DNA of 64,000 nucleotides. Source: CAZVGZ01 sp964627605 (GTDB lineage Bacteria > Latescibacterota > MWCZ01 > CAZVGZ01). Location of the stretch: the NCBI GenBank assembly GCA_964627605.1, contig CAZVGZ010000001.1, positions 62,001 through 126,000 of the forward strand. The letters are read 5' to 3'. This document shows positions 26,068 to 34,588 of the stretch, piece by piece; within the stretch, counting starts at the first letter, position 1, and every line of letters starts with the position of its first letter. The notes under the pieces are model-generated. The model was not told where the DNA came from and searched no databases. It saw nothing but the letters and a program-made list of their open reading frames with translations. A program made the translations under genes and the position numbers.

Positions 26068-27816
26068 ATGCCGGGAAACCAGAGCGCTATGTCAAACGAA
26101 GGGTCAGCTATCAGCAGCATAGAATCCCCTCATATAGATCGTGCGAGCATCCCTACGGAAAGCTCATCTTCGGCTGCCACAAGGGTTCTGTTTGTCTACC
26201 CGCCAGTGCGTCTAAATCAGCCTCCCAGGTTTCCGCCGTTTGGGATGATGTATCTCGGCGCTGCGCTCGAAGAGGCCGGGATACATGTGGAGTTGATAGA
26301 CATCAACCTGCTGCGAGTGCCGTTTGAAGAGGTGATGGCGATCATCGAAAGTCGCCAGTTCGACGTGATCGGCATCGGTGGCATGACGACTGTCTACTAC
26401 TATATAAAGGCGCTCTCGCTACATCTGAAAAAACGTTTCCCAAATATACCCATTATGGGCGGCGGGAGCGCTGTGTCCGCTTCTCCCGATCTGGTTTTGA
26501 CAAATACCGGTATTGATGTGGCGTGTATAGGGGAAGGCGAGCCGATAATTGTTCAACTCGTTCGCCACCTTTCAGAAGGCCAAGACCTCGACGACATTCC
26601 AGGAATCGCCTATCGACTTGCTGACGGATCGATCCGCCACACCGCTCCGCGACCTCGCTTTCTTGATATCGACAGTCTACCCTTTCCGGCCTACCATCTT
26701 GTGGACCTGGAACCCTATATCAGCAACAACATTAAAGTGAACGGGCGAAGCCCACAGATCCAAGCGCGTGTAGAGCAGCTGGGGATCGACCCAGTGAAAG
26801 CAAGCAGGCCGATACCACTCTTCAGCAAACGAGGCTGCCCTTTCGGGTGCAACTTCTGCTACCGCAATTTCGGGAGGAAGACAGCCCAGGCGTCGGTCGA
26901 TTCCGTGCTCGACCACATGAGCATGTTGGAGGAGAACTACAACACGGTGTTCTTCGTCTTTTCTGATGAGATATTCAACGTCAGCAAGCGATGGGTGACG
27001 GAATTTTGCGAGCGGATAATAGCTGAAGACCGCAAATACATCCTCGCTACCAATAACGCCATGCGTGCGAATACGGTCGACAGAGAGATGTTGGTGATAA
27101 TGAAAAAGGCCGGATTTTGCCAGATAGCGATCGGAGTCGAATCTTTCTACGATCCTACCCTCAAAGCCATGGAAAAGAACCAGACGGCTGAGACGGTGGC
27201 AAACGCCCTTCGATTGGCGCGCGAGTGCGACATGTTTACAAATGGGGCACAGCTCCTGTTCGGGTACGAAACCGACGGACGCGAGTCGATGGAAGCCAAC
27301 GTCAAAGCGCTGACAGAGTTGGGATTCTCGTCGGTTGGGTTCGCAATCCCATGCCCCTACCCGGGCACAGCCCTGTACGATATAGCCCAAAAGCGCGGTC
27401 TGCTCGGAGACGAAGAGGGGTGGTTGCTTGAGCTGGCGGATCGGGACATCTCAGACCGGATGGTGAACCTCTCTAAAATGTCCGATGGTGAGATCCTTCG
27501 GCACATCGAGTGGGGAAACGATCAGCTGGAGATCAACCTGATCCGCAAGAAGCACCCCATCGTAGCATGGATTTTGGACTACCTTCAACCTGCGCTAAGG
27601 AGGCTTGGCGGTCTAAACGTCACCGCCCTCTGGACTCAGGTGTGGTCCATTTTGCGTTACCAGCGGCGGCTTGTAAGGCCCGAAAGCGTCTATTTTGACA
27701 CAGGCCACGACCGTACAGCGCTTCGCGATGAGGTATTCGACCTCCTTGAGGAGTTGGACAGGGAGAAAAACGAGACTCAGTCACAAGAAGTGCGTCGGTT
27801 GGAACCGCTCACCTAG
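26068..27816 (+). CDS. B12-binding-domain radical SAM protein
   Basis: A 582-residue protein. About 35-180 is a cobalamin-binding Rossmann fold ('RVLFVYPPVR', 'PPFGMMYLGAALEEAG', 'VIGIGGMTT', 'IGEGEPIIVQLVRHL'). The radical SAM barrel follows with the CxxxCxxC cluster at about Cys257, 261, 264 ('GCPFGCNFC') and the SAM-binding 'IGVESF' strand. There is no DxHxxG, as is normal in this class. Members methylate unactivated carbon or phosphorus or do ring rearrangements; the substrate here is unknown. Start is uncertain: a weak AAAGAAAG precedes ATG 26068, while TTG 26041 and ATG 26089 are in frame. It ends the one-carbon/corrinoid block. Confidence 0.85.
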   Translation: MPGNQSAMSNEGSAISSIESPHIDRASIPTESSSSAATRVLFVYPPVRLNQPPRFPPFGMMYLGAALEEAGIHVELIDINLLRVPFEEVMAIIESRQFDVIGIGGMTTVYYYIKALSLHLKKRFPNIPIMGGGSAVSASPDLVLTNTGIDVACIGEGEPIIVQLVRHLSEGQDLDDIPGIAYRLADGSIRHTAPRPRFLDIDSLPFPAYHLVDLEPYISNNIKVNGRSPQIQARVEQLGIDPVKASRPIPLFSKRGCPFGCNFCYRNFGRKTAQASVDSVLDHMSMLEENYNTVFFVFSDEIFNVSKRWVTEFCERIIAEDRKYILATNNAMRANTVDREMLVIMKKAGFCQIAIGVESFYDPTLKAMEKNQTAETVANALRLARECDMFTNGAQLLFGYETDGRESMEANVKALTELGFSSVGFAIPCPYPGTALYDIAQKRGLLGDEEGWLLELADRDISDRMVNLSKMSDGEILRHIEWGNDQLEINLIRKKHPIVAWILDYLQPALRRLGGLNVTALWTQVWSILRYQRRLVRPESVYFDTGHDRTALRDEVFDLLEELDREKNETQSQEVRRLEPLT

Positions 27817-27981
27817 CCTATTGGCGAACGGGGTATTTAGCACACCTGCGCTACCGAATCTGTATTCGGGGCAGGGAGGCCCGGTGGCAGTGCCTGGACC
27901 GGTCAACTGGCATGGTGCGAATGGTAGAAGTCGCCTGAGCTAGAGCGACTGATTTCGTCGGTGGGCCACCATTGCGCCTGA

Positions 27982-28278
27982 AAACTCTGTTCGTCGCCAC
28001 GTGTCCGCTCATCACGACTGGGGGTCAGAAGCTGCTCAGCGGTCAAGGAGATCGCCGAGTACACCCTGGTGGTCGATTCGTTGGAACTGAGATACCGCGT
28101 AGGAAGCGCCACCGGTGAGGTGATAATCACTACAATCGGACACCCGACATTCGCACAGGATGACATCTTCGGCGAACCGGTCGACTTGGCGTTCCAGATG
28201 CTGGGACGCGCCAAGTGCGTTGATGCTGGCTACTGCCTATGTCCCACAACTCTGGCCGAGACAGGACAGCGCGTGTAG
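27982..28278 (+). pseudogene. possible remnant of a class III nucleotidyl cyclase catalytic domain
   Basis: About 99 codons are open after a TGA at 27979. From about 28045 they read 'EIAEYTLVV', 'LRYRVGSATGEV', 'DDIFGEPVDLAFQML' and 'CLCPTT', which follows the last third of an adenylate/guanylate cyclase domain (vRvGiatGev ... fG.pVn.A.rl). The metal and base-recognition parts of the domain are not found upstream in any frame. It is either a decayed gene or a short unrelated ORF. It lies in a 627-base gap, 27817-28443, in which I see nothing else. Confidence 0.35.
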
Positions 28279-28443
28279 ACCGGCTCAGCGGGATGTATTT
28301 TAGACAGGCGACTTCTGTACGCCGTTTGCTCGTAGCGGCCAAACCTGCCATATGGCTCCCGCCAACGCCCACCCGTAATCCAACCGAGACCTGCCGCCGA
28401 CATTCAAGTGACTCAGTCTGGTGTATGAGGGTTGTTGTTGTTT

Positions 28444-29319
28444 CTAACCCCGCAACCCCAACTCCTTGAGAATCACCAACCAGTTGTCAAGGCAGAGGCG
28501 CGTGGCGAATTCGCCGGATTCGGAGAAAGCAGCGCCGCCAGGGCGGTTGAGCTGGTCCTCAGAGAGCGATTGAGGCCGCCAGTGGGTCTCTAGGGAGACA
28601 TAACCCTCGTAGCCGTCGTGGATCAGCGCTTGGAGTTGACCAGGCATGTCCACCGCGCCATCGCCGATGGGGGTGCACTCCGGTTCGCCGGTTTCGGCGT
28701 TTAGATGGGCGTCTTTGAGGTGCATGTGCGGCATTCGGTCCTTAATCGCCTCGTAGCCGTCAGGATAGGGTATCTCTCCAGCAGTGTCGAAAATGTCATT
28801 GGCTGGGTCCCACATTGCGCCTACGCGGTCGCTGTCGAGGTCTGACAAGAACCGGGCCAACACCCGGCCGTTGCCAACCATAGTGCTGGCTTCGTTTTCA
28901 ATCGCCAGCGTCTTGTTATAGCGCTCCAAGATTTCCAATGGCTCATCAAATGCCGACAGAATCTCGCCCCACCGGTCGTCAGGGTTGCCTTTGAGCCAAA
29001 AGGTGAATCCGCGTATGATGTCGCAGTCGAAAACATCGGCCAGCTTGCAGCAGCTCTCAAGAATTGCGAGATGTTCGGCACGCTCGGCTGGGGAATCTAT
29101 GTCGCACTTGTAGAACGGTGCCGCGATGCTGCATATCGCCAGCTTGGAGCCTTTGAGCATCTCCCGCATGTCGCGGATATCACGGTTTTCCAACTCGTGC
29201 GGCGGCTTGTCCCACGCCGAGCGCACCTCCAACCCGTCTAACCCATACTCCTGAGCCAACTCCACCGCTGCACCAAAATCTTGCGAAACCTCGTCGGTGA
29301 ATACACCCAATTTGAACAT
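28444..29319 (-). CDS. sugar phosphate isomerase/epimerase (xylose isomerase-like TIM barrel)
   Basis: A 291-residue protein of the AP-endonuclease-2/IolE/hydroxypyruvate-isomerase superfamily. Signatures: 'LGVFTDEVSQDF' at the N-terminus, 'GLEVRSAWDKPP', metal ligands in 'LAIENEAS' (Glu), 'GAMWDPAND' (Asp) and 'PHMHLKDAH' (His/Asp), and 'YVSLETHW' (Glu). Substrate is not predictable. ATG 29319 has AGGAG at good spacing; the open frame starts earlier but without support. It is divergent from the GlcD-GlcE fusion, sharing a 161-base regulatory gap. Confidence 0.85.
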   Translation of the reverse strand: MFKLGVFTDEVSQDFGAAVELAQEYGLDGLEVRSAWDKPPHELENRDIRDMREMLKGSKLAICSIAAPFYKCDIDSPAERAEHLAILESCCKLADVFDCDIIRGFTFWLKGNPDDRWGEILSAFDEPLEILERYNKTLAIENEASTMVGNGRVLARFLSDLDSDRVGAMWDPANDIFDTAGEIPYPDGYEAIKDRMPHMHLKDAHLNAETGEPECTPIGDGAVDMPGQLQALIHDGYEGYVSLETHWRPQSLSEDQLNRPGGAAFSESGEFATRLCLDNWLVILKELGLRG

Positions 29320-29400
29320 GAAACAACTCCTGCGTGTGATGGGGAACACATACATGAAATTGTACGGGCGCGAAGGTTAGACTAGCAAGTCGAAGCTTCC

Positions 29401-29439
29401 TTGACCCGCCGCTGGGTTTTGGATACACTACGTCACGTA
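29401..29439 (+). promoter_or_regulatory. promoter with overlapping palindrome upstream of the GlcD-GlcE fusion
   Basis: TTGACC (29401-29406), 17-base spacer, TACACT (29424-29429). The perfect 11-bp palindrome TACGT-C-ACGTA (29429-29439) begins at the last base of the -10 and covers the expected transcription start, as a repressor operator would. Confidence 0.5.
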
Positions 29440-29480
29440 AATCCAAAGAGGCTCCCATCGGCTGTTATCCGGGTCCATTG

Positions 29481-32186
29481 ATGCTTGACGAGTCGTTCGC
29501 AACCGCCCTGTCGCACCTACCTGTGGCGGTGCTGACTGATCCCGCCGAATGTTTGGTCTACTCAGGCGACGCCTCCCTCTGTCAGGGGCTTCCCGCCGCA
29601 GTCATTCTGCCTGAAAACCTCGAAGAGATCTCCGCCGCGATGAAACTGGCGGCTGAGCATGGCGTCTGCATTGTCCCCCGTGGCGCTGGCACCGGCTTGG
29701 TTGGTGGCGCGGCACCGAGCGATCAGGACGTTATAATCGCCCTCAATCGAATGCGCTCAATTGATGACAGCCACATTGCTGATGGGTTGCTCTTGGCCTC
29801 CCCTGGCGCAACCGTTCAGGAGTTGGAGACCACAGCAGCGCAGAGCATGTGGCATTACGCACCGGACCCAGGCAGCGGACAGACTTGTACCGTTGGCGGC
29901 ACGGTCTCTACTAACGCCGGTGGCCCCCACGCCTGGACGGGCTATTCGACTAGGGATGCGGTTTCCCAGATCACGATGGTGTTGGCGGACGGCAGCAGTA
30001 CGAGGCTCGGCGGCCTGACGAGCGAATGGCCGGGAGTCGATCTTGCGGGGTTGGTGTCAGGGAGTGAGGGCACTCTGGGAATCATCGCAGGTGCTGCCTT
30101 GCGGTTGTCGAGGCCGCAGCAGGCGTGTGCAGGGCTCGTGGCAGTTTTTGATGAGCTAGTGGACGCGGTAAGTGCAGGAGTGGCGCTGAGCGGCGACGGC
30201 GTGGATATCGATGCGATCGAAGTGGTGGACGCGCTCTTGGTAGACACGGTCAACCCTGAGAGGCGAGGGCTTCCTTCATCTGGTAGTCACGCTGTACTGC
30301 TCGCTCAAGTGTGCGGCAGCAGTGATAGCCTCACTGGTGCCCTTGACCGCATTGCGCTTCTCTGTGGGCGTGAAGGAGCGCTCAATATGGGCAGGCACAC
30401 CGGGGAAGACGGTGGGCGTCAGATGTGGGATGGTTGGCGTAAGACGATAGGATCGGTCGGTCGGCTGGCCGCGCCCACAAGGTGGGTGGGTTTGGCGACG
30501 AAACCGAGCAAGCTCGTGGAGACTATAGAGGGGTTGCAGAAGCTGGCGCGCGATCATCAGCGGGAGGTGGGTTGGCTCATCCACGCTGGCGACGGAGGGA
30601 TTCAGGCCGCAGTGCCTACGACACTTGATGCGGCCAGCGCCGACCCCTTTGTGGAGCAGATGTGGCGCCTATGCAGTTCGTTTGGCGGCGTTCCCACCGG
30701 TGAGCACGGGGTTGGCAGGCTCAATAAGGCTGCGCCAGCCATTGTGCTTTCAGAAGCAACCTTCGAAGCAAAGCGGGGAATAAAGCGGATTTTTGATGAC
30801 CGGGTGTGCCTAAATCGTGGTACTTGGCCTCCAGAGCGGGCCGACCGGCGGGTTGATAGGTCTGACGAGGCGGTTGAGTACCGCACGGTGGTACACCTCA
30901 CTGAGTTGATTAGCTCGGTCGCGGCGTCCAGCGAGGCAACCGCAGTAAAGCCGAATTCAGCGAAGGAGGTCGCCAGAACGCTGAGAGCCGCAGCATCCGA
31001 CGGCGTTTCACTCGCTGTGCATGGTACCCCGAGCGACCGCGTGGTGGACATACAGTTAGATCGACTCTCAGAGATCGGCCCATGGAACCCAGAAGATCGT
31101 GCGATAACTGTGGGGCCTGGCGTCAAAGTTTGTGACCTTGATAAACTCGTCAGGTCGCTGGGTTGGAGGTGGCCTGTAGATCCTCCAGCTGTGATGGGGG
31201 AAACCGTTGGGCAGGCCCTGGCGTACAGGCGCACCGGCCCGCAGAAACTTGGTTGGGGTGACATACGTGAGCATGTTTTGGGTGTTGAGCTCGCAACCAC
31301 GCGCGGCGACCTGATCCGATGTGGTGGCCCAACGATACGCCACAGGGCTGGCTATGACCTGAGAGCGCTCGCTGTGGGAGCACGCCACAGTTTGGGCGTA
31401 ATTACCGAAGCGACACTGCGATTGAGGCCACGGCCAGATGCCCAAGGGGCGCTAATCGCTGTGTTCGACACGGTGGATGGTTGTGGGCTCGCAGCCAAGA
31501 CGTGGCTGAAGTTGGGTGGAGGCACCGCTTCTTTGCACCCGACAGCGGTTGTGGTGATGTCGGTCTCAGGTGAACTCACACTTGACAGAGATTGGCAGAT
31601 GGTGCTTGATGCCGACCGATATACCGCAGTCGTGGGGTTTGAAGGTACTGAGGAGTCTGTCAAAACTCAGCTAAACTCCGCCGCCGCTGTGGGGCGAACA
31701 TTCGAAATGACAGACCAGGTGCTCCTTAAGGAGAGTCGTGCCGACAATGTGTGGACCGCGATATCGATGATGCGCGGGACCGAAGGTGTCGATTGGCGTA
31801 CGAATACGCGGGCGCGGTTCCATATACCGACCTCCCTCGGCGTCTGGCTCTTGGAAGTTCTCCAGAATCGGCTGCCTGACAACAGCGAGGCCGAGATTGT
31901 CGGGGATGTCGGTTGCGGAGTCGTCGAGCTGGTTATAGGTCATGACGACGACGGCTGGTTGGCGGGTTGGCTCTACGATCAGGGCGAACTGGTGGTTGAG
32001 GATGGTGGCTGGTTGGAAGTTGTAGATGGCCCCTATTTAGGAACTGTAATCGCCGACGAAGACCCTGTAGCTACGCGTTTGGCATGTGACCTCAAAAGTG
32101 AGATGGACCCATCGGGTACTCTTCCTGAATGGAAACACACCGCCCCCAGTCTGCCTGCTTCTGACAGCTCTTCAGACACCGAATGA
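29481..32186 (+). CDS. fused GlcD-GlcE-like FAD-linked 2-hydroxyacid oxidase/dehydrogenase
   Basis: A 901-residue protein made of two FAD-binding (VAO/PCMH-type) halves. Residues about 1-450 resemble GlcD: 'IVPRGAGTGLVGGA', 'PDPGSGQTCTVGGTVSTNAGG' split over two motifs, and 'GVPTGEHGVGRLNK' with the catalytic HG. Residues about 470-880 resemble GlcE: 'VKPNSAKEVARTL', 'ITVGPGVKVCDL', 'GPTIRHRAGYDLRAL' and 'GVITEATLRLRP'. In known glycolate oxidases GlcD and GlcE are separate and work with the Fe-S protein GlcF, which is absent here. Start ATG 29481 has no strong ribosome site, and a TTG at 29478 adjoins it. The next gene overlaps by 4 bases. Confidence 0.85.
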   Translation: MLDESFATALSHLPVAVLTDPAECLVYSGDASLCQGLPAAVILPENLEEISAAMKLAAEHGVCIVPRGAGTGLVGGAAPSDQDVIIALNRMRSIDDSHIADGLLLASPGATVQELETTAAQSMWHYAPDPGSGQTCTVGGTVSTNAGGPHAWTGYSTRDAVSQITMVLADGSSTRLGGLTSEWPGVDLAGLVSGSEGTLGIIAGAALRLSRPQQACAGLVAVFDELVDAVSAGVALSGDGVDIDAIEVVDALLVDTVNPERRGLPSSGSHAVLLAQVCGSSDSLTGALDRIALLCGREGALNMGRHTGEDGGRQMWDGWRKTIGSVGRLAAPTRWVGLATKPSKLVETIEGLQKLARDHQREVGWLIHAGDGGIQAAVPTTLDAASADPFVEQMWRLCSSFGGVPTGEHGVGRLNKAAPAIVLSEATFEAKRGIKRIFDDRVCLNRGTWPPERADRRVDRSDEAVEYRTVVHLTELISSVAASSEATAVKPNSAKEVARTLRAAASDGVSLAVHGTPSDRVVDIQLDRLSEIGPWNPEDRAITVGPGVKVCDLDKLVRSLGWRWPVDPPAVMGETVGQALAYRRTGPQKLGWGDIREHVLGVELATTRGDLIRCGGPTIRHRAGYDLRALAVGARHSLGVITEATLRLRPRPDAQGALIAVFDTVDGCGLAAKTWLKLGGGTASLHPTAVVVMSVSGELTLDRDWQMVLDADRYTAVVGFEGTEESVKTQLNSAAAVGRTFEMTDQVLLKESRADNVWTAISMMRGTEGVDWRTNTRARFHIPTSLGVWLLEVLQNRLPDNSEAEIVGDVGCGVVELVIGHDDDGWLAGWLYDQGELVVEDGGWLEVVDGPYLGTVIADEDPVATRLACDLKSEMDPSGTLPEWKHTAPSLPASDSSSDTE

Positions 32187-32764
32187 ATCACGACACTATG
32201 GAATCCAATCGACCAGATTATGGCCAGCAGTTTGGGCCTCTAACCGCAGAAGTCAGGCTTGAGCCTCTAGGTCCGGGCAAACCGAACGAAAAGGCCGCCG
32301 AGGTCTTTGGGAGAATCAGCGTCAAAACGGCGTTTGATGGAGTAGCGGTGGCCGACAATGCGATGGCGCAGGCGGGTGTTTGGCTCTACCACGGCTATCT
32401 CGATGAATCCCATCGGCTATGCCAGAGTATTGACACCCCCACTGGAAGCTACTGGTACGGTATCATGCACCGCCGCGAGCCGGATGCATCCAACGCCGCC
32501 TACTGGTTTGGCCGGGTAGGGGATCACCAAATATTCGGCGCACTCACGACGAGCTCCGCATCTTTAGCAGCAGAGATGGGCACCGACGACGAACCAAATT
32601 TTCTTCGAGATCAGGTCCATTGAGATCCCTTCGAGATCATCTCTCTGTGCGAGGCGGCCCGTGTCGGCACGAACTCGGCGAACGAAGGGCTCTGTGTCAG
32701 GGTGCCGCAGTTGGAGTGGGAACTTCTTTTCGATCACTGCTACAGCGCGACTGTAGGGCGATAG
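32183..32764 (+). pseudogene. conserved hypothetical protein interrupted by in-frame TGA at 32621
   Basis: ATG 32183 overlaps the GlcD-GlcE stop. The first 146 codons contain 'GVWLYHGYLDESHRLCQSI', 'SYWYGIMHRREPDASNAAYW' and 'VGDHQIF', a pattern I associate with hypothetical proteins of environmental bacteria. The frame stops at TGA 32621-32623 but continues without shift for 46 codons: 'DPFEIISLCEAARVGTN', 'VPQLEWELLFDHCY', then TAG at 32762. Reading the TGA as tryptophan gives WDPFEIISLCEAA, which looks like the family's natural sequence. The expected full protein is about 193 residues. It is a nonsense mutation (TGG to TGA) or a sequence error; no selenocysteine context is seen. Function is unknown; the overlap with the oxidase suggests a shared pathway. 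Confidence 0.7.
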
Positions 32765-32812
32765 TGGAGTCCCCGACAGCTAAACAGATAGCTACACGAT
32801 AGGAGACGAACT

Positions 32813-33817
32813 GTGGACAGAGTCCGAGCGGGACTGATTGGGTGCGGGCCCATGGGCCGAGATTTGATTTCGCAGGCGAAAAGCTTGTCAGATATCGCCG
32901 AAGTGGTCGCCGTCTGTGACATCGACGCGGCTCTTGCGAAGAAAACCGCGTTCGAGCTTGGCAGTGAGGCTATGACCAGCTCTGCCGAACTCATCGCCAG
33001 GGACGACGTGAATGCCCTTTTTGTGGCGACTCCGGGATACCTGCACGCCGAACCGGTTTTGGCGGCGGCTGGAGCGGGCAAACATGTATTTGTCGAAAAG
33101 CCGATGGCGCTTCGTGTTGAGGATTGCCAGGCTATGATCGATGCTGCCGATTCCAACGGTGTTAAACTGATGGTGGGCCAAGTGCTTAGGTACACCGACG
33201 TGTTTCAGTTCGCCAGAGACCACATAGCAGCAGGTGATTTGGGAGAGGTATTCGCTGCACGGATAACAAGGACCGGCAGTGGCTGGGGAAGTTGGGGCCG
33301 CTCCTGGCGCACGAAAAAAGAGCAGAGCGGTGGGGTACTGTTTGAGTTCAGCGTCCACGAGTTGGACTTCATGCGGTGCTGTCTAGGCGACGCCGAGAGC
33401 GTTTATGCCGTGGAGAGTCATCGCGTCCACCACGATCTCGACTACGCCGACACCTGTTTTCTAACGATCAGATTCCGCAGTGGCGGCCTTGGTCAGTTGG
33501 CAGCAGGATTGGCGGATCATGTAGGAACATATCGTGGTGAGATTCTGGGCACCGATGGCGCGATCCATTTCGACAAATCAGCCGGGAGTGTGCGCTACCG
33601 GTTTGGAGATCAAGAGACCCAGAGTATGGATATCAACGCCCTGGAAACGCCGTCAGCCGTGAATCGAGAGGTCAGGGAGTTCATAGAAGCGGTTGGAGGC
33701 GACGGAGCGGTGACTATTCCAGGAAAAGAAGGTATGGCTGTTGTGGAGATCGCGTCAGGCGCTGGCGTCTCGGCGCAGACCGGCGAGGTGGTGCCGCTGA
33801 CAGTGAAGACCAGGTGA
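32813..33817 (+). CDS. Gfo/Idh/MocA-family NAD(P)-dependent oxidoreductase
   Basis: A 334-residue sugar or inositol dehydrogenase-like protein. The Rossmann motif is 'GLIGCGPMGRDLI' near residue 7. 'DVNALFVATPGYLHAEPVLAA' and the catalytic 'HVFVEKPMAL' (Lys about 97) are exact family signatures. 'GGVLFEFSVHELDFMRCCLG' carries the C-terminal substrate motif. GTG 32813 has AGGAGACG upstream. It lies 48 bases after the interrupted gene, so oxidase, hypothetical protein and this dehydrogenase probably form one operon for a polyol or hydroxy-acid route. Substrate unknown. Confidence 0.9.
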   Translation: MDRVRAGLIGCGPMGRDLISQAKSLSDIAEVVAVCDIDAALAKKTAFELGSEAMTSSAELIARDDVNALFVATPGYLHAEPVLAAAGAGKHVFVEKPMALRVEDCQAMIDAADSNGVKLMVGQVLRYTDVFQFARDHIAAGDLGEVFAARITRTGSGWGSWGRSWRTKKEQSGGVLFEFSVHELDFMRCCLGDAESVYAVESHRVHHDLDYADTCFLTIRFRSGGLGQLAAGLADHVGTYRGEILGTDGAIHFDKSAGSVRYRFGDQETQSMDINALETPSAVNREVREFIEAVGGDGAVTIPGKEGMAVVEIASGAGVSAQTGEVVPLTVKTR

Positions 33818-34486
33818 CCGGCTGGCGAAGCAGCTGATTCACTACCCTGGCATGATCGACGTGGGACTGAATTACCCCTTTGATGGATATTCTCAGGCAT
33901 AAACGAGATCATTGCCGTAATCTTCCACTGAGTGCCGCAGCAGGAGGCATCTTGCGGCTAGTCAGGCGATGATCTTGGTCGTTGCGATCGTATCTCATGA
34001 CCAAACGTCGCAGTCGCCAAGAAACCCTAGCTGTTTTCGGCAGGGCGTTTGGGACCGGTTCAAAGGGATCATACCGGAGCGCGTTTCGCCTGCGATTAGT
34101 CGATGAGTGGCGCTAGCTGGAAGTCTATGTGATGCTAGCCACGGTCAGCGCTGGGGCGATCAGTTTGATTACTCCTGCGTCTATCATCGCTCGTACTGGC
34201 TGGTTTGCTCTGGATGGCACATCGGTTGCATTTGGAGGGCCACTTCGACGATGTGACATGAATGAACCAGATAGCCCATCGGTGTCAGGTGACGCTGTCC
34301 CATGCCCGGTAGCTAGAGGTCGGTTCGGAGGGGTCGATGCGATGTAGGCCCGTTAGGCGCGAGCACATCACAATGAACATATTTGTGGCCCGCCGTCCGA
34401 TAGAGTCTCGTTAGATTCCGCTAGCTCCTCGGTTTTCCCGACTTGAGAACACGCACGATCCTCCCTGCCTGACCAGCTAGTCGATC
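33818..34486. other. long intergenic stretch without a recognisable gene
   Basis: Most of the 771-base gap between the oxidoreductase and the GHL-type gene. Only short open frames occur, for example 39 codons from ATG 33997, none with a ribosome site plus a recognisable motif. I see no tRNA, no terminal inverted repeats and no readable fragment of a known family. It may hold gene remains too decayed to read. Confidence 0.4.
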
Positions 34487-34532
34487 GATAGCATCATCGT
34501 ATGGTAGCCATTGCACCCTTGACGATGCTATC
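34487..34532. repeat. inverted repeat upstream of the GHL-type hydrolase
   Basis: GATAGCATCATCGT (34487-34500) and ACGATGCTATC (34522-34532) pair over 11 bp with a 3-base bulge. It ends 56 bases before the ATG at 34589. It could be an operator or leader RNA hairpin for the catabolic cluster. Confidence 0.4.
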
Positions 34533-34588
34533 CATAGTGTCGAGCCTCGCAGAATTCACTACAACAGAACGCCTAGACGGAGAGATTC

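Noticed and set aside
33997..34116. 39-codon ORF starting MTKRRSRQETLAVFG
   Set aside because: No ribosome site or recognisable domain; too short to support as a gene or transposase relic.
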